This document shows, in pieces, positions 1 through 5,756 of a stretch of 7,803 bases of DNA. The position numbers and the translations under genes were made by a program. Positions within the stretch are counted from its first letter, which is position 1. The number at the start of each line of letters is the position of its first letter. The notes below the pieces were generated by a model. The model was not told the DNA's origin, made no database searches, and saw only the letters and a program-made list of their open reading frames with translations. The stretch lies in contig JAIDJZ010000302.1 in NCBI GenBank assembly GCA_029051965.1, positions 1 through 7,803 on the forward strand, given 5' to 3'. The DNA is from Paramuribaculum sp. GTDB lineage: Bacteria > Bacteroidota > Bacteroidia > Bacteroidales > Muribaculaceae.

Positions 1-87
1 GAGCGGGAGAGTGCACGCGCAAAATCTAAACGAACAATGCGGTTTGATATTGTCCCGGTTTCCGATAGGTATGTTTTGAAATGTCAA

Positions 88-118
88 CAAATTTAAAACA
101 ATAATAATCATTCACAAA
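88..118 (-). promoter_or_regulatory. Sigma-ABfr-type promoter firing left, out of the window
   Basis: Read on the minus strand, a TTTG at 118-115 is followed after 19 bp by TAAATTTG at 95-88. This is a full match to the Bacteroidales vegetative promoter pattern (TTTG, about 19-21 bp, TAnnTTTG). No minus-strand ATG lies between the promoter and base 1, so the gene it serves must start to the left of the window, with a leader of at least about 80 nt. It is divergent from the promoter at 133-164. The match is seen directly; promoter activity is inferred. Confidence 0.55.
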
Positions 119-132
119 ATAAGGGATGAAAT

Positions 133-164
133 TTTGGTCAAATGCAGTGACGCCTTTAATTTTG
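133..164 (+). promoter_or_regulatory. Sigma-ABfr-type promoter of the TonB_C-domain gene
   Basis: TTTG at 133-136 is followed after 20 bp by TAATTTTG at 157-164, matching the Bacteroidales -33/-7 consensus. Transcription would start near 170, giving a leader of about 105 nt before the ATG at 276. I see no convincing riboswitch or strong hairpin in that leader. The 13-mer ending at 135 (GGGATGAAATTTT) recurs at the same place in the rplU promoter. Confidence 0.55.
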
Positions 165-275
165 CCTTGCGAAACAATCTCGGTATCGTAAGGCAGGTGG
201 CCCGATCCGCTCCTCAGTATATCTCCGTCTGCCCCATGCCGTCAGTTATTTGTAACCTTACTCTCTCTTACATCT

Positions 276-713
276 ATGACCCTGTTGAATAACCGCATAT
301 TACTCTCTTGCTTTATCATGGCGTCGGCCTGTCCGGCCATGTTGGCCCAGCGATGCAAGGTTTCTTATTACAGCAGTTCGCAGTCTGTTGTTGTCGAAGC
401 CTATATCTCTGATGCGGTCGACGTCCAGCCGGAATTTCCCGGTGGCGACAATGCCATGATGCGCTTTATCAACCGCGAACGCCGCTACCCGCGACAAGCC
501 TATGACTCACGGATCGAAGGACGTGTGCTTTGTGGTTTCATAGTCCATCCCAACGGATCGATTTCTGATATTGAGGTCGTCCGTGGTGTTGAGGAATCGA
601 TCGACCGCGAAGCGGTCAGAATCATACGCAGCATGCCTTCATGGAAGGCCGGAAAGATTTCCGGGGCGCCGGTGCCGGTCTATCTCATCCTGCCGATACC
701 GTTCCGCTTGTAA
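276..713 (+). CDS. Small secreted TonB C-terminal-domain protein
   Basis: This 145-residue protein consists of a signal peptide and one TonB C-terminal domain. Residues 1-25 have a hydrophobic core ending in AMLAQ, a likely signal peptidase I site. The domain spans about residues 52-145. It opens with the Bacteroidota-style PEFPGGDNAMMRFI (53-65) and continues with the usual landmarks: YPRQA, EGRVLCGFIVHPNGSI (81-96), the acidic VVRGVEESIDREAVRII, PSWKAG (121-126) and a final strand ending LPIPFRL. In classical TonB this fold contacts the TonB box of outer-membrane receptors. Here there is no retained membrane anchor, proline-rich linker or M56 peptidase partner, so it cannot be a standard energy transducer. 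It may be a free periplasmic adaptor, but its function is unknown. The ATG at 276 was preferred over an internal ATG at 318 because only the longer form has a full signal peptide. It stands alone behind its own promoter and converges on the MATE gene. Confidence 0.85.
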   Translation: MTLLNNRILLSCFIMASACPAMLAQRCKVSYYSSSQSVVVEAYISDAVDVQPEFPGGDNAMMRFINRERRYPRQAYDSRIEGRVLCGFIVHPNGSISDIEVVRGVEESIDREAVRIIRSMPSWKAGKISGAPVPVYLILPIPFRL

Positions 714-732
714 TTTCGTTTTTTTTTATTGG

Positions 733-2097
733 TTAAACGATTCGCCGGTTACCGCTTAACCGGCGTTTTGCTGTCCGGAGGTAGGCTGCGACAACCATCG
801 TGCCGGTAATGACCCATGTGATCGGGTAGATGCATAGCAGCACGTCAAACTGATGATAATGGGCATTGACCGTGTAGATCCAGACGAGTCTCAGGACGCA
901 TGTCCCGAATACGGTCAGAATCATCGGGGTCATCGAATTGCCGAGTCCGCGCATGGCCGAGCCGGTTATCTCATAGCTGCAGGCGAGCACCTGAAACATA
1001 AGGACCGTGTGCATTCGCTCGACTCCGAACGCTATCACATTCGGGTCGGATGAGATGAGGCTCAGGCAGTCCGCTGCGGTAAGAGTTATGAGTTCCGTCG
1101 CGATAAAAGTGAATATGACGCTCAGCATCATGCTGTGAGCGACAATTTTCCGGCATCGTTCATGCTGTCCTGCGCCGTAGTTCTGACTGACAAAGGCCAC
1201 AGTCGCCTGCGAGAAGGCCGCAATGATGAAATAGCAATACGACTCATAGGTCAGTGAAGCCGAAGACCCCGCTATCGCATCTGCTCCATATTTATTGATC
1301 GCGGCCTGGATGAAGAGGTTTGCTCCCGAAAAGACCATACCCTGCAATCCTGCCGGTATTCCGATCTGGAGCATCTTTTTCAGCTCGTTGCCTGAAATCC
1401 GGAGGCGTCTCACCTCAAGCCTGTAAGGCTCTTTCTCTTTCATAAGCCAGACGATGATGATGGCGGCATTGACGCAGTTGGCTATAACCGTCGCTGCAGC
1501 AACGCCTGCAACACCCATTCCCAGACCTCCGACAAACAGGAAGTCAAGCCCGACATTGACAATTGCCGCGACCAGAAGCGAATAGAACGGGCGCCGCGTG
1601 TCGCCCATGCTCCGGAGAATGGCAGAGCCGAAATTATAGATCATTATAAACGGCATTCCGAGAAAATAGATCTCAAGATATTCTGCGGCAAGAGAGATGA
1701 CATCGGCCGGAGCGCCCATCCATTCGAGGATAGGGCCTGCAAGAATCTGTCCGATGACGAGAAGTGCCGCGCCGCTGAATAGCGACAGAGCTGATGCGGT
1801 CGCGATGCCCGCGCGGATTCCGTTGCTGTTGTTGCGTCCGATATAGTTGGCAATCACGACATTGGCGCCGATCGAAATGCCAATGAACAGGTTGACCAGA
1901 ATATTGACCAGCGGTCCGTTGGATCCGACCGCTGCTAAGGCCGTGCTGTCGGCATATCGGCCGATAACGGCAACATCGACTGCATTGAACGACTGCTGGA
2001 GAATGCCGCTTGCAATAAGTGGAATCGCAAACGCCAGAAGGCTTGGGGTGAGTGCCCCGTGAAGCATGTCTGTTTTTGAAGATGACGATGATGGCAT
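733..2097 (-). CDS. MATE-family multidrug/toxin efflux transporter
   Basis: This 454-residue inner-membrane protein has about twelve hydrophobic segments in two pseudo-symmetric halves, the usual size and layout of MATE (NorM/DinF-type) antiporters. These exchange Na+ or H+ for cationic drugs or metabolites. Family landmarks in the N-terminal half are the opening IPLIASGILQQSFNAVDVAVIGRY (about 25-48) with Asp41 in the first helix, the NYIGRNN loop (84-90), LRSMGDTRRPF (161-171) and NVGLDFLFV with Asp185. The second half repeats these as IGIPAGLQGMVFSGANLF (245-262), FVSQNYGAGQ (302-311) and GSAMRGLGNSMTP (379-391). The N-terminal serine run (residues 3-7) is the cytosolic tail; Met11 is an alternative start. 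The substrate cannot be read from sequence. It is transcribed alone, divergently from the propeller-hydrolase operon, from a promoter about 25-57 bp upstream. Its last codons double as the terminator stem of the convergent gene. Confidence 0.95.
   Translation of the reverse strand: MPSSSSSKTDMLHGALTPSLLAFAIPLIASGILQQSFNAVDVAVIGRYADSTALAAVGSNGPLVNILVNLFIGISIGANVVIANYIGRNNSNGIRAGIATASALSLFSGAALLVIGQILAGPILEWMGAPADVISLAAEYLEIYFLGMPFIMIYNFGSAILRSMGDTRRPFYSLLVAAIVNVGLDFLFVGGLGMGVAGVAAATVIANCVNAAIIIVWLMKEKEPYRLEVRRLRISGNELKKMLQIGIPAGLQGMVFSGANLFIQAAINKYGADAIAGSSASLTYESYCYFIIAAFSQATVAFVSQNYGAGQHERCRKIVAHSMMLSVIFTFIATELITLTAADCLSLISSDPNVIAFGVERMHTVLMFQVLACSYEITGSAMRGLGNSMTPMILTVFGTCVLRLVWIYTVNAHYHQFDVLLCIYPITWVITGTMVVAAYLRTAKRRLSGNRRIV
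743..770 (+). terminator. Rho-independent terminator of the TonB_C-domain gene
   Basis: CGCCGGTTA (743-751) and TAACCGGCG (757-765) form a perfect 9-bp GC-rich stem with a 5-nt loop, followed directly by TTTTG on the plus strand. It lies about 30 nt past the TonB_C stop. It sits inside the last codons of the convergent MATE gene, which encode its C-terminal residues. A run of nine T at 719-727 just upstream has no hairpin before it. On the minus strand no T run follows the stem, so it is not an obvious terminator for the MATE gene. Confidence 0.6.
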
Positions 2098-2122
2098 ATC
2101 CGCGATGATTTGAAAAAGCGTG

Positions 2123-2154
2123 CAAAATTAGTCAATCGCTTTAATGCAGCCAAG
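2123..2154 (-). promoter_or_regulatory. Sigma-ABfr-type promoter of the MATE transporter gene
   Basis: On the minus strand CTTG (2154-2151) is followed after 20 bp by TAATTTTG (2130-2123). The -7 element is perfect and the -33 element has one mismatch. Transcription would start near 2117, leaving a short leader of about 20 nt before the ATG at 2097. Confidence 0.5.
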
Positions 2155-2294
2155 ACTCCGGCCCAACTTTTCTGTCCATTCAGGGCTGATGGTATGTGGC
2201 CCGCAGATTGTCTACGAGGCATTGCGCTGAAGAAAATGGTGAAAAATTGTTTAACATTGGTTAGCATTACTTTCGCTTTATTGTCGGCGCGTGG

Positions 2295-2326
2295 GTTGCG
2301 TTATCGCTCAATAATGAGTAATTTTG
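2295..2326 (+). promoter_or_regulatory. Sigma-ABfr-type promoter of the propeller-hydrolase operon
   Basis: GTTG (2295-2298) is followed after 20 bp by TAATTTTG (2319-2326), a perfect -7 element with a one-mismatch -33 element. Transcription would start near 2333, about 26 nt before the ATG at 2359. Together with the minus-strand promoter at 2123-2154 it makes a divergent region. The roughly 140 bp between the two promoters (2155-2294) hold no gene I can support, though there is room for a regulator site. Confidence 0.5.
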
Positions 2327-2358
2327 CCTCCGAAAACGAATAGACCTTAAAGTTTGAA

Positions 2359-3939
2359 ATGAAAATAAATGCAGTTGCAATTATAGCAACTTTAACCATC
2401 CTTAACTCTTGCAGCGGCGGAGGATCGCGCTCGGCAGTCGGTTCTTGTGCGGATTCCGACTCGGTGGCTGTGGCTCAGACGGTGCAACCTCTTGTTGAAC
2501 GACTGCCCGATACAGCCTACGCATCCGTTTCCAACCTTGTCTATAAAGTGGATCGCCTTGCCGATTCCGTTTCCGGTGAGGTCTGTTCGCTTGCCGATCT
2601 CTATGCCGATACCCCGGGGGTGTTCACCTTCCGCGGTGGCATCCAGCGCCGTGCCGACTTTGGCGGCACGGTTTCCGGAACGCCTTCGGAAATAAAAGTC
2701 GAATGGGTGTTTCGCACTCAGGAAGACTATAGAGATCCATCTGTCGGACGGTGGGGCGGCGGAACCGGATGGACCGGCCAGCCTCTCTATGTCGAATGGC
2801 CCGACTCCTCACTGCGCCGTCTGCGTGAGGCCGGTGCTGTCGACGGAAAATTTTCAGGAAAGGAAATAATGGTCGGATCTCTCTACGGCAGCGTCTATTT
2901 TATCGACTATGAGACCGGCGTAGCCTCGCGCAAGGCAATTCCTGTCGGCAATCCGATAAAAGGCACGATCTCGCTCGACCCTACGCTGAACGGCAACCTC
3001 TATGTCGGACAGGGAGTCCCTGGCCGACGTCCCTTCGGTGCGCTGGCGATTGATCTCTACAAAAACGAACAGTTCCATTTCTTTGCGGAGGACCCCAAAG
3101 CCCAGCGTCGCTGGGGAGCTTACGACTCCTCACCCTTGCGCGTCGGACAGTTCCTGTTCCGCCCCGGCGAAAACGGTGGAATCTACAAACTGATCGCTCA
3201 GCCCGGAAAGCTCACAATGCATTCCGTTTTGCGCTACACAGTCCGCGGTGCGGCTCCCGGAATCGAATCGTCTATGGCAGTATATGCCAACTATGGCTTC
3301 ACGGCCGACAATCACGGCAATATCCTCGCTTTCAATCTCGACACGATGAAACCGGTCTGGATGTACGCTTTGGGTGATGACATCGACGCATCCCCCGTGA
3401 TTGCTGTTGAAGACGGCGTGCCCTATCTCTATGTCGGCTGCGAGATCGATCTGCAGGATGCCGGTTCGGCCAAGTTCGTAAAACTCAATGCACTGAACGG
3501 CAGTGAGGTCTGGAAGGCAGACATCGAGGGGCGGCGCAAGAATATCGAAAAGAAACATTTCGACGGCGGCTTCTATGCGAGCGCGCTTCTCGGAACTGGC
3601 AATTGCGAGGACCTGATATTCTCCAATTGCGTTAAAAACACCAACGGACAGAACGGTGTGCTGGTTGCGATCGACCGCCGTTCCGGCAAGATTGTCTATG
3701 AGACACCTCTAAAATATTATGCCTGGTCTTCGCCGGTGAGATTCACCAACGAACGCGATGAAATGTTTATCGTGACTGGCGACTGCTCGGGAAACATTTA
3801 TATCATCAACGGAAAGGATGGCAAGATAATTTCAACAGTCTCGGTTGGAAGCAACTTCGAGTCATCGCCTGTGGTCGTGGGCAATACGCTCGTTGTCGGA
3901 TCACGCGGAAATTCCATCTTTAAAATCAAAATCCAATGA
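2359..3939 (+). CDS. Lipoprotein with PQQ-like beta-propeller repeats
   Basis: This 526-residue protein begins with a lipoprotein signal peptide: Lys2, a hydrophobic core, then the lipobox LNSC with Cys18 as the lipidated residue. A polar linker (about 19-85) precedes the propeller. The remainder is a beta-propeller of the PQQ-like/quinoprotein type, visible as repeated blades of the form 'Y-V-G ... L-x-A-L-N-G-x-x-V-W': YVGCEIDL...KLNALNGSEVWKADIE (358-390), VLVAIDRRSGKIVYETPL with YAWSSPV (434-460), IVTGDCSGNIYIINGKDGKIISTV (471-494) and SSPVVVGNTLVVGSRGNSIFKIKI (502-525). Earlier, more divergent blades include MVGSLYGSVYFIDYETGVASRKAI (171-194) and NHGNILAFNLDTMKPVWMYAL (318-338). I see no evidence for bound PQQ or a dehydrogenase active site; BamB-like or sensor/scaffold propellers are equally possible. 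It is the first gene of an operon and overlaps the hydrolase gene by four bases, so the two products probably work together at the cell envelope. The specific role is unknown. Confidence 0.88.
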   Translation: MKINAVAIIATLTILNSCSGGGSRSAVGSCADSDSVAVAQTVQPLVERLPDTAYASVSNLVYKVDRLADSVSGEVCSLADLYADTPGVFTFRGGIQRRADFGGTVSGTPSEIKVEWVFRTQEDYRDPSVGRWGGGTGWTGQPLYVEWPDSSLRRLREAGAVDGKFSGKEIMVGSLYGSVYFIDYETGVASRKAIPVGNPIKGTISLDPTLNGNLYVGQGVPGRRPFGALAIDLYKNEQFHFFAEDPKAQRRWGAYDSSPLRVGQFLFRPGENGGIYKLIAQPGKLTMHSVLRYTVRGAAPGIESSMAVYANYGFTADNHGNILAFNLDTMKPVWMYALGDDIDASPVIAVEDGVPYLYVGCEIDLQDAGSAKFVKLNALNGSEVWKADIEGRRKNIEKKHFDGGFYASALLGTGNCEDLIFSNCVKNTNGQNGVLVAIDRRSGKIVYETPLKYYAWSSPVRFTNERDEMFIVTGDCSGNIYIINGKDGKIISTVSVGSNFESSPVVVGNTLVVGSRGNSIFKIKIQ

Positions 3940-4853
3940 TCAAACGAATTTTCTTCTCTCTGATTCTTACAGTTCTCCTCTCTTCTGTCGCTTTTGCCGG
4001 CCGCACCTCGGCCCATCGCGGAACAGTCAAAGACGCCTATAACTTCTGGCTTGTCGAACCCGACGACAGCATGGAGGCTAAGCCTGTCTTCATCTTTCTT
4101 CATGGAGCGAGCCTATGTGGCAACGACCTGAACAAAGTGAAACGCTACGGGACTCTCGACGCTGTCCAGAAAGGACGCGAACTCGATGCCTATGTGATCG
4201 CGCCCCAGAATCCCGGCGGAGCATGGAATCCCAAAAAAGTCATGAACATCCTCAAATGGGTCGAAGATTACTACAACGTGGACTATGACCGCATCTATGT
4301 GCTCGGAATGAGCCTCGGCGGCTACGGAGCCATCGATTTCGCAGCCACCTATCCCGAGGATGTCGCAGCCGCTATGGCATTCTGCGGCGGTGGTTCCGTC
4401 AAGGATCTGTCGGGCCTCAACAGTGTGCCGCTGTGGATTGTCCACGGAACAGCCGACCGCGCTGTCAGTGTCAGCCAGAGCGACCGCGTCGTCGAGGCGA
4501 TGCGCAGCGCTGACAGTTCGACCCCTCGTCTTGTCTATGACCGCATTCCGGGCATGAACCACTCCCAGCCCGCCCGCCTGTTCTATCTTTCTGAGACCTA
4601 TGAATGGCTGCTTTCCCACAGCCTTAAGGATGAAAATCGTCCGGTTGCCGAATCCTTTAAGATCTCTAACGATCTGATGCGCACAGCTTATAGCGGTCTG
4701 CGCTCCTCTGGCAAACGTTCTTCATCCTCTGCCGCAGCCAGTCCGACAGCATCGGCAAAAGCAAAAACGCCGGTACGCAATTCCGAAAAATACAAACAGC
4801 GAGCTTCGCGCACGGCATCTTCCGGCTCAGTCCGGAAATCCCGCAACTCATGA
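3936..4853 (+). CDS. Secreted alpha/beta-hydrolase (esterase/peptidase-like) with basic C-terminal tail
   Basis: This 305-residue protein begins with a signal peptide (MIKR, then a hydrophobic stretch, cleavage likely after AFA at residue 21). The alpha/beta-hydrolase core covers about residues 28-230. It shows the oxyanion-hole strand VFIFLHGASLCG (51-62), the nucleophile elbow GMSLGG with Ser126, the acid loop WIVHGTADRAVSV with Asp174, and GMNHS with His209, a complete Ser-Asp-His triad. The architecture resembles the dienelactone-hydrolase/phospholipase/prolyl-oligopeptidase-like 'predicted peptidase' group, which includes many secreted esterases of Bacteroidota. Substrate cannot be assigned; carbohydrate esters or short peptides are guesses. 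From about residue 256 the chain turns into roughly 50 residues rich in Ser, Ala, Lys and Arg with no hydrophobic core, probably disordered and positively charged. Its ATG overlaps the stop of the propeller lipoprotein gene (ATGA), implying translational coupling and a shared task in the periplasm or at the outer membrane. Confidence 0.88.
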   Translation: MIKRIFFSLILTVLLSSVAFAGRTSAHRGTVKDAYNFWLVEPDDSMEAKPVFIFLHGASLCGNDLNKVKRYGTLDAVQKGRELDAYVIAPQNPGGAWNPKKVMNILKWVEDYYNVDYDRIYVLGMSLGGYGAIDFAATYPEDVAAAMAFCGGGSVKDLSGLNSVPLWIVHGTADRAVSVSQSDRVVEAMRSADSSTPRLVYDRIPGMNHSQPARLFYLSETYEWLLSHSLKDENRPVAESFKISNDLMRTAYSGLRSSGKRSSSSAAASPTASAKAKTPVRNSEKYKQRASRTASSGSVRKSRNS

Positions 4854-4878
4854 TCCGCATAGCAACCTCCGGTCAATG

Positions 4879-4899
4879 AGAATAAAAGGACTTTATTCT
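4879..4899 (+). repeat. AT-rich hairpin after the hydrolase gene
   Basis: AGAATAAA (4879-4886) and TTTATTCT (4892-4899) form an 8-bp stem with a 5-nt loop, starting 26 bp past the hydrolase stop. Its last base is also the first base of the 21-bp palindrome arm that follows. It may be the weak end of the operon transcript, but no T tract follows it and the stem is weak. Confidence 0.45.
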
Positions 4900-4919
4900 A
4901 AGTAAGTGTTCAAATTTAA

Positions 4920-4949
4920 TTTATACAATAAGCTCGCATATTGTATAAA
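4920..4949 (+). repeat. Nested 11-bp hairpin inside the palindromic element
   Basis: TTTATACAATA (4920-4930) pairs perfectly with TATTGTATAAA (4939-4949) around the 8-nt loop AGCTCGCA. It begins immediately next to the left outer arm and ends 24 bp before the right one. No T tract follows, so it is not a standard terminator in either direction. Confidence 0.7.
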
Positions 4950-4952
4950 AGA

Positions 4953-4982
4953 TTTTCGTTCACTTACTATCGTTTAAATTTG
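4953..4982 (+). promoter_or_regulatory. Possible promoter of the deacylase gene within the right palindrome arm
   Basis: TAAATTTG at 4975-4982 is a perfect Bacteroidales -7 element and lies almost wholly in the right 21-bp arm. The -33 position holds TTTT (4953-4956) at 18 bp, only a partial match to TTTG. Transcription would start near 4989, about 29 nt before the TTG start at 5018. If it is real, the palindrome overlaps and could control this promoter. The matching TAAATTTG in the left arm, on the minus strand, has no -33 partner. Confidence 0.35.
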
Positions 4983-5017
4983 AACACTTACTTAATTACT
5001 ATTCGTTTATCCCCGTA

Positions 5018-5551
5018 TTGAAACCAAATATTCTCTTAGAGAATCCGGAGCAGTTTGAATCCTCGCTCCAGGAAAAAGTCTATGCCGGGCTCAATCAGCT
5101 CGGCATAGATTTTGAAAGAGTATCGTGTGTGTCTGCTGTCACAATCGAACAGTGCCGGGCTATTGAAACGGCTCTACAGGCCCCCGTTGTCAAGACGCTG
5201 TTTGTGGCCAACCGTCAGCTGACGCGTTTTCATCTCGTCGTGCTCCCGGGAGAAAAGCCTTTTGTGACAAAGACGTTCAGCAAGGCGAGGGGAGTCTCGC
5301 GGGTTTCTTTCGTTGCCCCTGAGTTGATGATGGAAATGCTGTCGACGCCAGTAGGTGGAGCCTCGCCTCTTTCTATGCTTGCCGACGACGCACATCGCGT
5401 TGAGCTTGTTGTCGATTCGCAGGTGATGGAGATGGCTGAAATTGCCTGTCCGTCGGCTACTCCCAACGACTATCTGCGTTTATCTTCAATCGATCTCTTC
5501 AATCGTTTTCTCCCGGCATTCGGTATCACTCCTGTCGTTGTTGCGCTCTGA
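5018..5551 (+). CDS. YbaK/ProXp-type aminoacyl-tRNA deacylase
   Basis: This 177-residue protein matches the YbaK/ProX fold, a group of free-standing editing enzymes that hydrolyse mischarged tRNA, typically Ala-tRNA(Pro) or Cys-tRNA(Pro). Landmarks are PVVKTLFVANR (56-66) carrying the conserved Lys59, FHLVVLPGEKPFVTK (71-85), SRVSFVAPELMMEML (94-108) and the glycine-rich TPVGGASPLSML (110-121). The order and spacing resemble ProXp-ala/PrdX more than YbaK itself. Near the end, where the ProXp-ala group usually has an HPxxNxAT-like segment, this protein reads ACPSATPNDY (143-152), so a Cys apparently stands where the family has His; this comparison is from memory. The start is TTG at 5018. No ATG or GTG exists in frame between the upstream stop at 4946 and this point, and the next Met is residue 104, inside the domain. 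It is monocistronic, directly after the palindromic element, and converges on rpmA. Confidence 0.85.
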   Translation: MKPNILLENPEQFESSLQEKVYAGLNQLGIDFERVSCVSAVTIEQCRAIETALQAPVVKTLFVANRQLTRFHLVVLPGEKPFVTKTFSKARGVSRVSFVAPELMMEMLSTPVGGASPLSMLADDAHRVELVVDSQVMEMAEIACPSATPNDYLRLSSIDLFNRFLPAFGITPVVVAL

Positions 5552-5556
5552 TGCCA

Positions 5557-5585
5557 CTGTGTCAAAATTCAGAATCTTGACACAG
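5557..5585 (+). terminator. Hairpin after the deacylase gene, possible weak terminator
   Basis: CTGTGTCAA (5557-5565) and TTGACACAG (5577-5585) form a perfect 9-bp stem, extendable inside the loop by a few A-T pairs, just 5 nt past the deacylase stop. The sequence after it has only a delayed TTTT (starting about 5593), so it is not a canonical intrinsic terminator. The position suggests it ends or protects this transcript. Confidence 0.45.
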
Positions 5586-5671
5586 CGTCTGTCATTTTCT
5601 GCCGGATGAGCTATTGTGACGCACCCTCAATCTGCTGCATGCGGCTTGTCTGACCTCTGACTACTTAATAT

Positions 5672-5710
5672 AAAAAACCGAACCCCACAGTGTTTGAAGC
5701 CACTGTGAGG
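5672..5710 (-). terminator. Rho-independent terminator of the rplU-rpmA operon
   Basis: On the minus strand, a stem made by 5710-5701 and 5692-5683 (7 perfect pairs CACAGTG/CACTGTG, then one mismatch and two G-C pairs) with an 8-nt loop is followed after 5 nt by six T (5677-5672). It lies about 47 nt beyond the rpmA stop. The stem, loop and T run together make a plausible intrinsic terminator for the ribosomal protein transcript. Confidence 0.6.
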
Positions 5711-5756
5711 CCCGATTAAGGGGAATATAACAGTCTGTTATGCTGTTATTGATTCT

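Larger units (their letters stand above)
4899..4994. repeat. 96-bp palindromic element with perfect 21-bp inverted arms
   Basis: The left arm (4899-4919, beginning TAAGTAAGTGTT) and right arm (4974-4994, ending AACACTTACTTA) are perfect reverse complements over 21 bp, separated by 54 bp. Inside, 4920-4930 and 4939-4949 form a second, 11-bp perfect stem with an 8-nt loop. A further CACTTACT at 4961-4968 copies part of the right arm (4985-4992) and could pair with the left arm instead. Each arm contains TAAATTTG, a perfect -7 promoter match, pointing outward in both directions. The element fills most of the gap between the hydrolase and the deacylase genes. It could be a miniature inverted-repeat element, a looped operator pair, an RNA structure at the operon end, or a very short invertible segment; the sequence alone does not decide. 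The inverted repeats are certain; the interpretation is not. Confidence 0.85.

Noticed and set aside
649..664. CCGGAAAGATTTCCGG near-palindrome inside the TonB_C gene
   Set aside because: The loop is only two bases and no T run follows on either strand. The sequence is explained by coding.
2247..2275. Second possible promoter (TTG at 2247, TACTTTCG at 2268) upstream of the propeller gene
   Set aside because: The -7 element has a mismatch and the spacing is 18 bp; the promoter at 2295-2326 is better and closer to the start.
2110..2343. Open frame of 77 codons on the plus strand between the MATE and propeller genes
   Set aside because: It covers both divergent promoter matches, its product has no recognisable domain or signal, and its composition looks like translated intergenic DNA.
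4113..4619. 168-codon minus-strand frame opposite the hydrolase
   Set aside because: It is antisense to the catalytic domain with its intact Ser-Asp-His triad, and has no start context or recognisable fold.
4899..4994. Palindrome as a full insertion sequence or a recombinase-driven phase switch
   Set aside because: There is no transposase or recombinase gene in the window, no clear target-site duplication, and the 54-bp interior is much shorter than the invertible promoters known in Bacteroides. It is kept only as a low-probability alternative.
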